Source of the DNA: JAJDTR01 sp965220415
Lineage (GTDB): Bacteria; Poribacteria; WGA-4E; JAJDTR01
DNA length: 64,000 nt
Direction of reading: 5' to 3'
Assembly (NCBI GenBank): GCA_965220415.1
Contig: OZ244829.1
Location: 3,658,001 to 3,722,000 of the forward strand
A model generated the notes under the pieces. The model was not told the DNA's origin. It made no database searches and worked only from the letters and a program-made list of their open reading frames with translations. Positions within the stretch are counted from its first letter, which is position 1. Each line of letters opens with the position of its first letter. The position numbers were made by a program, and so were the translations under genes. Positions 19,067 through 28,602 of the stretch are shown here, piece after piece.

Positions 19067-20146
19067 ATGTTAAAGCTTGGCTTTCACAAGCAACTCGGGG
19101 ATTTCCATCTTGAGATTGATGCCGCCATCACGCAGAAGGTAACGGCGGTGCTGGGTGTGTCGGGCAGCGGCAAGAGCACGCTGCTCAACTGTATAAGCGG
19201 CATCTTGCATCCGGATGAGGGCGCCATCTCGTTTTTCGAGGAAACACTCTACTCCTCACAAGAGAGGGTTCGGATCCCGCCGGAAAAGCGGCGATTCGGG
19301 TACGTTTTTCAGGAGGGCCTCCTCTTTCCCCACCTGACTATCCAGAAGAACATCTTCTACGGGCATAGCGGCAAATCTCCGAACGGGGAGCAGATTGACG
19401 TTAGTCGTGTGATTGACATTCTCGAAATCGGCGACTTGTTGAAACGCTATCCGCGCCAGTTGTCAGGGGGTCAACGCCAGCGGGTGGCGCTTGCGCGCGC
19501 GTTAGCCATAACCCCGCGAATGCTGTTGATGGACGAGCCGCTCGCCTCCCTTGATCTAGGTCTCAAGAATCGTATCCTACCTTATCTCCACCACATCAAA
19601 GAGACATTTGACATCCCGATTCTTTATGTAACGCACTCAATCTCGGAGGCGATGGCGTTGGCGGACGAAGCCTTTCTGCTGTCCGACGGCCGCGTCACCG
19701 CGCAAGGTGAGCCACACCAATTGCTGACATCTCCGTCCGCCCTGCCCATCGCTCAGATGACAGGCGTTGAGAATATCCTATCCTTGTCCGTCGTCGCGTG
19801 CGACAGAGAACGAGGCGTGACAGAATTGGAGATTGGGAGCCAAAAACTGCTGGTCCCCTATACGGAAATCGAGATTGGGAAGCAGATGCAGGTTGGCATC
19901 AGAGCGGAGGATATTATCGTTTCGCTGGAGCCTAAACTGCCGATTAGCGCGCGGAATGTATTGAGCGGGGTGATTTGTGGGGTTGACCCTTTCGGCGATC
20001 GGATTATGTTGTCCGCCGAGATTGAGGAGCACCCGCTGTCTGTAAAGATTACGAATGAGGCGCGGGTTCAACTTGGCCTTGAGGTGGGCATGAGGTGTTA
20101 CTTCGTGATTAAAGCCAACGCAGTCAACCCGCTTTGGGAGACTTGA
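19067..20146 (+). CDS. modC: ABC transporter ATPase, ModC-like
   Basis: 359 residues. Walker A GVSGSGKST, signature LSGGQRQRVALARA, Walker B MLLMDEPLASLD and switch His in VTHSISEAMALAD. The short coupling region (EKRRFGYVFQEGLLFPHLT) and the C-terminal TOBE-type domain (residues 240-359) fit the molybdate importer ATPase ModC. No permease or binding protein is adjacent, so substrate rests on family resemblance; a molybdenum role would fit moaA at 42.7 kb. It ends 21 bp before the next gene. Confidence 0.85.
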   Translation: MLKLGFHKQLGDFHLEIDAAITQKVTAVLGVSGSGKSTLLNCISGILHPDEGAISFFEETLYSSQERVRIPPEKRRFGYVFQEGLLFPHLTIQKNIFYGHSGKSPNGEQIDVSRVIDILEIGDLLKRYPRQLSGGQRQRVALARALAITPRMLLMDEPLASLDLGLKNRILPYLHHIKETFDIPILYVTHSISEAMALADEAFLLSDGRVTAQGEPHQLLTSPSALPIAQMTGVENILSLSVVACDRERGVTELEIGSQKLLVPYTEIEIGKQMQVGIRAEDIIVSLEPKLPISARNVLSGVICGVDPFGDRIMLSAEIEEHPLSVKITNEARVQLGLEVGMRCYFVIKANAVNPLWET

Positions 20147-20166
20147 AAAAGGAGATGAATATACCG

Positions 20167-23100
20167 ATGCAAACACAATCTTTTCGTTTCGTCGTGTGTT
20201 CGATAATCGCTAGTCTTACATTCCTCAACCTAGCAGTAGTGTCTTCCCCGGCATCAGGGGAAAACGGGGCACATTTTTGCGGATTTACGGGACAACAGCC
20301 GGATAACCGCCGATTCGCCCGATCCTTGGCAAATCTGAATGTTGGGGAACCGCGCGCCGTGCGGATGATTTACTTTTTGCCAAACGACCGCCCGTACAGA
20401 GTTGAGGTGGTGCAGCGGATGAAAGATGAGATTCTCAAGGTTCAAACCTTTTTTGCTGAACAAATGGACGCACACGGGTACGGAAAAAGAACCTTCCGTG
20501 TTGAAACTAGCGCTCAAGGCGAGCCAATAGTTCATCGGGTAGAAGGGGGACATCCCGATAGTCTTTATGACAACAACCCTGGCACGCAGTCGTTTAGGGA
20601 GATTGAACAGGCGGGATTCAATCTCACTAGAAATGTACATCTTATCGTCGAAGACATCAGTAGCAATTTGATTCGTGATGCCGCAGGTGTCGGAACCAGT
20701 CTGGGAAAAAATGGGGGATATGCGTTGGTTCCTGGAAGTTTCGAATTTGTAGTTGTGGCGCATGAAATGGGACATGCCTTCGGATTGGAGCACGATTTCA
20801 GGGATGGTGCGTACATCATGTCGTATGGTCCAGGACGGAGTCGGTTATCGGCATGCGCTGCCCGATTTTTGGCGATGCATCCCTACTTCAATCCCGGTAT
20901 CCCAACTGAAAGGGTGCAGCCGCCCACCGTCGAACTCATTTCTCCGCATACCTATCCAGTGGGTTCAAGAAGCGTCCCGGTTCGACTCCAAGTCAACGAT
21001 TCAGAGGGGCTTCATCATCTGTTTCTAATCGCTCACAGTGGGCTTCAGACGTGTCGTGGATTGGCAGGCGAAAGAGATGCCCTCGTTGAATTCATCTATG
21101 ACGGTGCTTTTGTTATTCAGGGCTTTTACAGCCTTTCCGACTCAGTTACACATCCGATTACTGCTTTGGTAATTGATACTGATGGGAATGTGAGTGAATC
21201 GTCAATTAATCTTACCGAATTTTCCTCATACCATATCGATACACTTAAAGGGCACGGGGATTCAGTCCGTACTGTATCGTTTTCCGATTCGGGAGCTCTC
21301 GCCTCGGGGTCGAAGGATAGAACGATCAGGCTGTGGAACGTGGCGGCAAGACAAAATGTCGCTATTCTTTATGGGCATACGCACTGGGTCGAATCTGTGT
21401 CGTTTTCCGATGAGGGAACCCTCGCCTCCGGATCGGGGGATGGAACGGTCAAGCTGTGGGATGTCGCAGCAGAACATGAAATTACCACCTTTAGGCATGC
21501 GGGCTGGGTCAGTTCTGTGTCAATTTTACCTGACGGGAGGACCGTTGCCTCTGGATCGGGGGATGGAACGGTCAGGCTGTGGGACGTAGCGACAAAACAA
21601 AATTTCACCACCCTAACGCACGGGAATCCTGTTTCTTGTGTGTCGTTTTCCTCCGATGGGCCGACCCTCGCCTTCGGGTCAGTGGATGGAACGGTCAAAC
21701 TGTGGGATGTCGCAGCAGAACGTGATACTACCATGTTCAGGCATACGGACTGGGTCAGTTCTGTGTCGTTTTCCTCCGATGGGCTGACCCTCGCCTCCGG
21801 GTCGGGGGATGGAACGGTCAAGCTGCGGGACATGATAACGCAACAAAACATGGGCATCCTCCTGCACGGGTCGGGCGTCATTTCTGTGTCGTTTTCACGC
21901 GATGGAAGGACCCTTGCATCAGGTGCAGCAGATGGTACACTCAAGCTATGGGATGTGGCGTCTGGAGCAAATTTCGCCACTTTCGGGAATGTAGGGACGA
22001 TCAATTCTGTGTCGTTTTCGCCGGAGGGAGGGACACTAGCAGCCGGGACAGCAGAGGGCACGATTGCACTGTGGGATGTAACTGGGTTGATGGACGAGCG
22101 TCTTGAGGCGACAACTGAAATCGATATCCCCGACTCCAACCTTCGTGCTGCTATTGCGACCACTCTCGGTAAATCACCAAGTGCCTCCATTGTCCGGGGG
22201 AACATGGCGACTTTAACTAAGCTTGAAGCGTCGGCGGCGGGTATTCGCAATTTGGCCGTACTTGAGCATGCATCAGACCTGACATTTCTGAATATTCGCG
22301 ACAACAACATCTCCGATATCGCACCCCTCGTAGCCAACACCGGATTGTCAAGTGGAGACGAAGTTCATATTCAAGGAAACCCCCTGAGCTACACCTCTAT
22401 CTACACGCACATCCCTGCCTTGCAGGAAAGAGGTGTTGAGGTGTTCTTTGACCACCGAACGCCTCAAAGAGTTAGCATTATCTCAGGCGGTAATCAAGAA
22501 GGACTTCCCGTTGGAACGCTCGCAAACCCGTTTATCGTAGAGGTACGGGATGAGAACAATGCTGCGTTTGAGGGCGTTCCGGTTACGTTCACCGTCACCA
22601 GTGGCGGCGGAACACTCAGCGTGAGGAGCACCGTAACTGATAGCGAAGGAAGGGCGGAGAGTGTCATAACGTTGGGACCGGACCCGGGAACGAACACCGT
22701 CCAAGTAGCCGTAACAGGGATGCACGAGAAACATACGATTACGGCAATCGCAAAATCTCCACCTGAAGCTATATCCATATCAGATCCTAATTTAGACAGT
22801 GCGGTTAGGGAAAGCCTTGGCATAGCGTCCAGTGATGCTATTACGCAATATACTATGCTGCGCTTGGAGAATCTCAATGCCGATGATCGGGGGATAACCG
22901 ATCTTACGGGTATTAAAGGCGGAACCAATTTGAAGACGCTGCATCTTGGGAACAACTCTATCTCGGACATCTCGGCGCTCGCAGGGCTGACTAGCCTGAC
23001 ATGGCTGTATCTTTGGTACAATGATATATCCGATATATCGGCAGTGACGGGTTTAACGAATTTGACAGAACTGTACCTGGATAACAACTCTATCACGAAT

Positions 23101-24663
23101 ATATCGGCGGTTTCGGGATTGACTAACCTGAAAACGCTGGTTCTTTGGAACAACTCGATATCGGATATATCTGCGGTAGGGGGCCTAACGAATTTGACAT
23201 TTTTGTCTCTTTGGAGCAACGCTATCTCGGATATGTCTGCGGTGGAGGACCTGACTAATCTGACATCGCTGAATATTGGGTATAATTCGATATCGGATAT
23301 CTCCCCACTAGTAGCAAATACAGGATTGGGAAGTAGAGATAAGGTTGATATCCGGGGAAACCCTTTGAGTCATGCCTCCATCTTCACGCACATTCCTGCC
23401 TTGCAGGAAAGAGGGGTTGAAGTGAACTTTGACAAGCGAACTCCTCACAAATCTCGGATAGTCGTGGGCGATGACCAAGAGGGACTACCGGGTGAAGCAC
23501 TCGCAAAACCGTATGTCGTGGAAGTGCGAGATGAGAACAATATTGCGTTTGAGGGAGTTCCGGTAGAGTTTACGGTCAGCAGTGGCAGCGGCTCGCTCAG
23601 TGTAACGAGCGTTACGACGGACAGTAACGGTCGGGCGGAGAGTATTCTTACTTTGGGGCCGAATCCGGGAGAAAATACAGTCACTGTATCCGTTACCGGG
23701 ATTCAGGAGGAGCAGACGTTTACTGCCGAAGGCATCCGGATACCTAAGGTGTTCTGGATAGTCGCCGGATTTGACCAAAAGGGGCTGACCGGAGAGGTCC
23801 TTCCTAATCCTATTGTCGTTGAAGTGCGAGACCAGGCCGGCGAGCCCTTGCCGGGTGCACAGGTCACCTTCGCGGTCAGCAGTGGCGGTGGAACGCTCAG
23901 TGTAACGAGCACCACGACAGATAGCGATGGTCGGGCGGAGAGCACCCTCACGCTGGGACCACAACCTGGAACGAACAGCGTTGAAGTGGCTGTAGCGGGG
24001 ATTCAGCAGATACAGACCGCTACGGCAATCGGCGAATTGCCCCCGAAACCAGAGGATATAAATAGGGACGATGTTGTAAATATATTGGATTTGGTGTTGG
24101 TGGCGTCAGTCCTCGGGGATGAAGGGGCGGATCTGGCGGCGGATGTGAACGGGGATGGGATTGTGAACATTCTGGATTTGGTGAGAGTAGCGGGTGCGCT
24201 TGGGAACGCGGCAGTCGCGCCTTCAGCCTGGTATCGCGACCTGGAGATCGCGCCTACAGGAGCGGACGTGGGAGAGTGGTTGGCTCAAGTGCAGGGACTA
24301 GGCTTGACAGATGCAACATGGCAACGTGGCGTTCTTTTCCTGGAGCAACGGCTCGCAGTGATGACCCCGGAAGAGACTGTGCTTTTGCCGAACTATCCGA
24401 ATCCGTTCAACCCGGAGACGTGGATACCGTATCGGTTGGCGGAGGATGCAGTTGTGACGTTGGCTATTTATGATGCTAGTGGTGGTATAGTTCGCCGCTT
24501 GGATTTGGGGCACCGGTTGGCGGGGTTTTACGAGAGTCGGTCGGAAGCAATCTACTGGGATGGTCGTAACGATTCTGGAGAAGGCGTGGCAAGCGGCGTG
24601 TATTTCTATCGCCTGTCAGCCGACAGCTATTCCGCTACGCGAAAGATGCTCATCATCAAATAG
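20167..24663 (+). CDS. Secreted metzincin-WD40-LRR-Big1-dockerin protein with C-terminal sorting domain
   Basis: About 1500 residues. Signal peptide first (FRFVVCSIIASLTFLNLAVV). Zinc protease motif HEMGHAFGLEHD at residues 199-210 with Met-turn MSYG at 218. Then about seven WD40 repeats (residues 360-650), leucine-rich repeats, a Big-1 Ig-like domain, a second LRR block (ISDISAV..LTNLT units), two more Big-1 domains, a dockerin-like F-hand pair (DVNGDGIVNILDLV) and the sorting domain NYPNPFNPETWIPY...RKMLIIK. Likely cell-surface or exported. GGAG directly precedes an ATG at 20155 and is 12 nt from the ATG at 20167; the latter gives the cleaner signal peptide, but the choice is uncertain. Confidence 0.9.
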   Translation: MQTQSFRFVVCSIIASLTFLNLAVVSSPASGENGAHFCGFTGQQPDNRRFARSLANLNVGEPRAVRMIYFLPNDRPYRVEVVQRMKDEILKVQTFFAEQMDAHGYGKRTFRVETSAQGEPIVHRVEGGHPDSLYDNNPGTQSFREIEQAGFNLTRNVHLIVEDISSNLIRDAAGVGTSLGKNGGYALVPGSFEFVVVAHEMGHAFGLEHDFRDGAYIMSYGPGRSRLSACAARFLAMHPYFNPGIPTERVQPPTVELISPHTYPVGSRSVPVRLQVNDSEGLHHLFLIAHSGLQTCRGLAGERDALVEFIYDGAFVIQGFYSLSDSVTHPITALVIDTDGNVSESSINLTEFSSYHIDTLKGHGDSVRTVSFSDSGALASGSKDRTIRLWNVAARQNVAILYGHTHWVESVSFSDEGTLASGSGDGTVKLWDVAAEHEITTFRHAGWVSSVSILPDGRTVASGSGDGTVRLWDVATKQNFTTLTHGNPVSCVSFSSDGPTLAFGSVDGTVKLWDVAAERDTTMFRHTDWVSSVSFSSDGLTLASGSGDGTVKLRDMITQQNMGILLHGSGVISVSFSRDGRTLASGAADGTLKLWDVASGANFATFGNVGTINSVSFSPEGGTLAAGTAEGTIALWDVTGLMDERLEATTEIDIPDSNLRAAIATTLGKSPSASIVRGNMATLTKLEASAAGIRNLAVLEHASDLTFLNIRDNNISDIAPLVANTGLSSGDEVHIQGNPLSYTSIYTHIPALQERGVEVFFDHRTPQRVSIISGGNQEGLPVGTLANPFIVEVRDENNAAFEGVPVTFTVTSGGGTLSVRSTVTDSEGRAESVITLGPDPGTNTVQVAVTGMHEKHTITAIAKSPPEAISISDPNLDSAVRESLGIASSDAITQYTMLRLENLNADDRGITDLTGIKGGTNLKTLHLGNNSISDISALAGLTSLTWLYLWYNDISDISAVTGLTNLTELYLDNNSITNISAVSGLTNLKTLVLWNNSISDISAVGGLTNLTFLSLWSNAISDMSAVEDLTNLTSLNIGYNSISDISPLVANTGLGSRDKVDIRGNPLSHASIFTHIPALQERGVEVNFDKRTPHKSRIVVGDDQEGLPGEALAKPYVVEVRDENNIAFEGVPVEFTVSSGSGSLSVTSVTTDSNGRAESILTLGPNPGENTVTVSVTGIQEEQTFTAEGIRIPKVFWIVAGFDQKGLTGEVLPNPIVVEVRDQAGEPLPGAQVTFAVSSGGGTLSVTSTTTDSDGRAESTLTLGPQPGTNSVEVAVAGIQQIQTATAIGELPPKPEDINRDDVVNILDLVLVASVLGDEGADLAADVNGDGIVNILDLVRVAGALGNAAVAPSAWYRDLEIAPTGADVGEWLAQVQGLGLTDATWQRGVLFLEQRLAVMTPEETVLLPNYPNPFNPETWIPYRLAEDAVVTLAIYDASGGIVRRLDLGHRLAGFYESRSEAIYWDGRNDSGEGVASGVYFYRLSADSYSATRKMLIIK

Positions 24664-24737
24664 GATCAACCGACTGATTACGGAGGGATCAAGCGAATGG
24701 ACATTGAGTGCGATAGCGTTCCAATAGAGATTCCTAT
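24664..24737 (-). repeat. Modular dispersed repeat, copy 4 (reverse orientation)
   Basis: Reverse complement reads GGAATCTCTATTGGAACGC, TATCGCACTC, CCATTCGCTTGATCCCTCC and AATCAGTCGGTTGATC. The right part matches copy 7 at 44035-44071 almost base for base. It begins right after the stop codon of the preceding gene. Confidence 0.75.
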
Positions 24738-25008
24738 GGAAAAGAGTAATTCTTCTCTACCGAGTGTCAGACGGTCATCGTCAAGCGCCAATAATTGTTG
24801 ACGCACCGCCGATTTTGTAGGACTATAGACGTAGAGGACGTAGTCTGGCGGTTCATCACTCTCAGTGCCGCACTCCATATGTGGGTAGGATATCTTGCCC
24901 ATACCATGAATTGCACCACTACCAGCCCCCAATCAACTGGGGGAGCCGGACCATGAATCCATCCGATTGCACGTTGCCATCGGAAACCATTAAAAAAAGG
25001 AGATTATC
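24664..25008. other. Gene-free region between two secreted-protein genes
   Basis: Holds repeat copy 4 and a hairpin CCCCCAATCAACTGGGGG at about 24927-24944. An 84-codon minus-strand frame crosses the repeat; its 3' part is repeat sequence and it lacks a Shine-Dalgarno, so it is not called as a gene, though the part at 24745-24900 could be a remnant. Confidence 0.5.
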
Positions 25009-27639
25009 ATGAAAACGCTGCATGTGAATCGAAAAATTACCGTATCAATTCTAACACTGGCATTGTTAATATATGCGTTGCAAGGCGTCAGCTACGGTCA
25101 AGTGGGCATAAGCGAAATCATGTATGGTTCAGAGATAAGATTTTCACCAAAGCAATGGATAGAGATATCCAATACCGGGACAGAGCCAATCAATCTTAAT
25201 GGATGGACACTGACTATTCAGAACGTAGAATCGGTCGATTTGCTAGGACCAGTGACTGTGACAATCAATTTTAGAGATGCCACCTTTGAAGATGCGCCAC
25301 GGATATGGCCAAATGACTTTCTCTTGATAGTGACATCTGCCACCGATGATAACTCGGGAGGCCTCATGGAAGATCAGGTTTACGATCTAAGGTGGCGAGA
25401 GGACTTAGATATTGGCTTCAACACTACATGGTTGAGTGCAGAAGGCTTCTACATAACGTTGACCGATAAAGACGGCAACTTGGTAGATGAAGTCGGAAAC
25501 TACGACGGAAATACGGCGCTTTGGGACTTACCCTATAGTTTTAACAGAGGTAGAATCAGAGCAGGCAATCGGACTTCACTGATTCGCCGTTATTCCAACG
25601 GGGGTGCACTTGATGGAACACTTGAAGATAGTTGGATTTCCGCCGCAGACGCGATTCTAACAGAAGAGCAACAAACCTACTATGGTGATGAGAACGATAT
25701 CAGTTCGCCCGGCATCGGGCCAATTGCGGCAATACAAAGAGTACCTGGACCCATGGTTGAGGCATCTGAATCTCCGATGATGCAAGGAACGGTCTCCCCG
25801 ATCACTATTAGTGAAGTCATGTATGGTTCGGAAATAAGATTTTCACCAAAACAATGGATAGAGATATACAATTCCGGGATAGAACCAATCAATCTTACTG
25901 GATGGACGTTGACTATTCAGAATGTAAATTCGGATGATTTGCTCGGACCAGTGACCGCAACAATCAATTTTAGAGACGCCACCTTTGAGGATGCGCCGCG
26001 GATATGGCCAAATGATTTTCTCTTGATAATGACGTCTGCCACTGATGATAACTCGGGAGGCTTCATGGAAGATCAGGTTTACGATCTCAGGTGGCGAGAG
26101 GACTTAGATATTGGTTTCAATACCACGTGGCTGAGTGCAGAGGGTTTCTACATAACGTTGACCGACAAAAACGGCAACTTGGTAGATGAGGCAGGAAACT
26201 ACGACGGAAATACGACGCTATGGGACTTGTCATACAGTTTTAACAGAGGTAGAACCAGAGAGGGACGCCGAAGCTCCATGATTCGCTGCTATGCCGACGG
26301 CGCGGCACTTGATGGAACCCACGAAGATGGTTGGGTCTCCGCCGTGGCTGCAAATCTAACAGAAGAACAACGAACCTATTATGGAGATGAAAACGACATT
26401 AGTTCGCCCGGTGTTGGCATCATCAATAATCCTAAGACGTTCGGGACAATCTCGGGGGTTGACCAGCAGGATGCCCCCGGGACAACACTGGCAAATCCAT
26501 TTGTTGTGGAAGTGCGTGACCAGTGCAATATACCCTTACCGGGCGCCCAGGTCACGTTCTCGGTCACCGGTGGAGGCGGTACACTCAGCACGACAAGTAC
26601 CACGACGGATAGCGCCGGGCGCGCGGAGAGTACCCTCACGTTAGGGCCAGATTTGGGAACGAACATCGTCACTGTATCCGTAACAGGGATTCAGGGGCAG
26701 CAGACATTCAATGCCGAAGGAATCCGAATACCTAAGACATTCGAGATTATCTCAGGCGATGGCCAACAAGATGTACCCGGGACGGCACTCGGGAGCCCGT
26801 TTCTCGTGGAAGTGCGCGACCAGTATGATGACCCCTTACCGGGCATTGAGGTTACGTTCTCGGTCACGAGTGGTGGCGGAACACTCAGCACGACAAGTAT
26901 GGCGACAGATACCGACGGGCGGGCGGAGAGTACGCTCACATTGGGGCCAAATCCGGAAATGAACACCGTCACTGTATCGGTATCGCGGATTCAGGGAGAA
27001 CAAACCGTTACGGCAATCGCCGAATCGCCCCCTATTCCGCAGGATGTAAACAAGGACGGTGTCGTGAATATCTTGGATTTGGTGTCGGTGGCGTCCGCCC
27101 TCGAGGAGGAGGGTCAAGGTCTGGTGGCGGATGTAAACGGGGATGGGATTGTCAACATCCTGGATTTGGTATCAGTGGCAGGGGCATTGGAGGGTGTGGC
27201 AGCCGCACCGTCATCGAATCCAGCGATGTTAACGGCTGCGAACGTGGGAGAGTGGTTGGCTCAAGCGCAGGGACTAGACCTGACGGATGCAACGTTGCAG
27301 CGGGGGGTTCTTTTCTTGGAGCATCTTCTGGCAGTGCTGACTCCGAAAGAGACGGCGTTATTGCCGAACTATCCGAATCCGTTCAACCCGGAGACCTGGA
27401 TACCGTATCGGTTGGCGGAAGACACAAATGTCACTTTGACGATTTACGACACCAATGGTATCATGGTTCGTCACTTGGATCTAGGACACCAGTCGGCGGG
27501 GTTCTACGAGAGTCGGTCGGAAGCAATTTATTGGGATGGTCGGAACGATTTCGGTGAAGGGGTGGCGAGCGGCGTGTATTTCTATCACTTGTCTGCAAGC
27601 GGTTATTCCGCCACGCGAAAAATGCTTATTGTCAAATAG
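25009..27639 (+). CDS. Secreted double lamin-tail protein with Big1, dockerin and sorting domain
   Basis: 876 residues. Signal peptide (VSILTLALLIYALQGVSY). Two tandem lamin-tail domains (ISEIMYGSEIRFSPKQWIEI at about residues 33 and 267) that are nearly identical to each other over about 230 residues, indicating recent internal duplication. Two Big-1 domains follow (residues 480-670), then a dockerin-like pair (DVNKDGVVNILDLV, DVNGDGIVNILDLV) and the sorting domain NYPNPFNPETWIPY...RKMLIVK. The last 135 residues are closely similar to the end of the gene at 20167. RBS AAAAGGAGATTATC before ATG. Extracellular, function unknown. Confidence 0.92.
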   Translation: MKTLHVNRKITVSILTLALLIYALQGVSYGQVGISEIMYGSEIRFSPKQWIEISNTGTEPINLNGWTLTIQNVESVDLLGPVTVTINFRDATFEDAPRIWPNDFLLIVTSATDDNSGGLMEDQVYDLRWREDLDIGFNTTWLSAEGFYITLTDKDGNLVDEVGNYDGNTALWDLPYSFNRGRIRAGNRTSLIRRYSNGGALDGTLEDSWISAADAILTEEQQTYYGDENDISSPGIGPIAAIQRVPGPMVEASESPMMQGTVSPITISEVMYGSEIRFSPKQWIEIYNSGIEPINLTGWTLTIQNVNSDDLLGPVTATINFRDATFEDAPRIWPNDFLLIMTSATDDNSGGFMEDQVYDLRWREDLDIGFNTTWLSAEGFYITLTDKNGNLVDEAGNYDGNTTLWDLSYSFNRGRTREGRRSSMIRCYADGAALDGTHEDGWVSAVAANLTEEQRTYYGDENDISSPGVGIINNPKTFGTISGVDQQDAPGTTLANPFVVEVRDQCNIPLPGAQVTFSVTGGGGTLSTTSTTTDSAGRAESTLTLGPDLGTNIVTVSVTGIQGQQTFNAEGIRIPKTFEIISGDGQQDVPGTALGSPFLVEVRDQYDDPLPGIEVTFSVTSGGGTLSTTSMATDTDGRAESTLTLGPNPEMNTVTVSVSRIQGEQTVTAIAESPPIPQDVNKDGVVNILDLVSVASALEEEGQGLVADVNGDGIVNILDLVSVAGALEGVAAAPSSNPAMLTAANVGEWLAQAQGLDLTDATLQRGVLFLEHLLAVLTPKETALLPNYPNPFNPETWIPYRLAEDTNVTLTIYDTNGIMVRHLDLGHQSAGFYESRSEAIYWDGRNDFGEGVASGVYFYHLSASGYSATRKMLIVK

Positions 27640-28052
27640 GGACCGGCGAATTTCCTAAATTGCCCGATGGAATAGAAAACTGGCGAAGCAAGATGCCTCG
27701 TCTACGTGACTGAGGCGAATTGCAAAGCAAGAAGATTTCTACGGGATTAGCTATGAAGTGCTATGAGATAACTACCGCGGGAACTCCTATCGGTCAGTTG
27801 CTCCCTCGCTATTCACTCGGTTGATCGGAAGATGTTGATAGGGAAGTAAAATGTAGTAGGATGCGCCGCATCCCGTTACTGCACGCTACGCGTGCCTACT
27901 ACCTTAAGAGGTTTCACCAAAACATGCAAAATGTTGATTCGGAAGGAGACAGCTTGGCGGAAAGTAAGTCTGGCGGCGGTCGCCTATATTCGTTCTGATC
28001 CTAGTTGAAACGAAGCGTTAAATCTCATAACTTGCAAAGGAGAATGCAAAAC
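27640..28052. other. Gene-free region with repeat copy 5 and hairpins
   Basis: Contains GCGAAGCAAGATGCCTCGTC near 27683, a decayed version of the GCGGGGCAAGATGCCCCGC hairpin; modular repeat copy 5; and two hairpins near 27858 (GGATGCGCCGCATCC) and 27880 (GCACGC/GCGTGC) bordered by TAGTAGG and CCTACTA. No gene. Confidence 0.6.
27742..27827 (+). repeat. Modular dispersed repeat, copy 5 (diverged)
   Basis: GGGATTAGCTATG and GGGAACTCCTATCGGTCAG modules followed by CTCGCTATTCACTCGGTTGATC. The left modules are more degraded than in other copies. Confidence 0.6.
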
Positions 28053-28571
28053 ATGTATCGACGTGTAAATCTCTATTCACCTTGGTTGGTTGGTCTTTGT
28101 GCAGTTCTTACTGTCGGATTTATCGGTTGCGGCGGCGGTGATAGTGAGACCGACAATGATTTGGTCGGCACATGGACGCTAGAATCGGTCGATGGTGCAA
28201 CAATTCAGGAAACAATAGACCAATTCAAACAGTTGGCTGCCGCTTTCGGCCAAGTTTTGGAAATTTCGTATACCGAGGACTGGACGTTTGAAAGTGACGG
28301 GATGTGGCGTCGGGCATCCACTCTTGTGGCGCCAAATGACGCTGGAGAAGTTGAGACGAATTCATTTGAAGCCACGGGCACTTATTCGCTCTCCGGTTCC
28401 AACTATTCCATCACCATCACGGGGACCACGGGCGAGGATGTGACCGAAGGTGTTCAGGTGGATATCGATTTCGATTTTGCGGACGTTCTCAGCGGTTCGT
28501 GGTCGATTAGCGGGAGTACGCTCACCTTAACCGGTGATGGCGGTACCGTCCTCGGCTTCAAAAGTAAGTAA
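28053..28571 (+). CDS. Lipoprotein with lipocalin-like beta domain
   Basis: 172 residues. Lipobox FIGC after a hydrophobic segment (LVGLCAVLTVGF) predicts lipid attachment. The mature part begins with Gly/Asp-rich linker and LVGTWTLESVDG, TEDWTFESDGMW, FEATGTYSLSGSNYSIT, the pattern of lipocalin-like family proteins (strand repeats with GTW and DGxW). ATG 28053 is preferred: AAAGGAG is 10 nt upstream, while an ATG four codons earlier touches the GGAG. Located 31 bp before the next secreted-protein gene, so probably one transcript. Ligand unknown. Confidence 0.82.
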   Translation: MYRRVNLYSPWLVGLCAVLTVGFIGCGGGDSETDNDLVGTWTLESVDGATIQETIDQFKQLAAAFGQVLEISYTEDWTFESDGMWRRASTLVAPNDAGEVETNSFEATGTYSLSGSNYSITITGTTGEDVTEGVQVDIDFDFADVLSGSWSISGSTLTLTGDGGTVLGFKSK

Positions 28572-28602
28572 TCTCTGGTCGAGTTGATAAGGAGAACCGC
28601 TA

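Noticed and set aside
21262..22340. Long minus-strand frames opposite the WD40 region
   Set aside because: They are shadows of the repeated WD40 codons, show repeat-derived peptides and lack starts; the plus-strand protein is certain.
24678..24932. 84-codon minus-strand frame between two secreted-protein genes
   Set aside because: Its 3' third is repeat copy 4, there is no ribosome site, and no family is recognised; at most a remnant.
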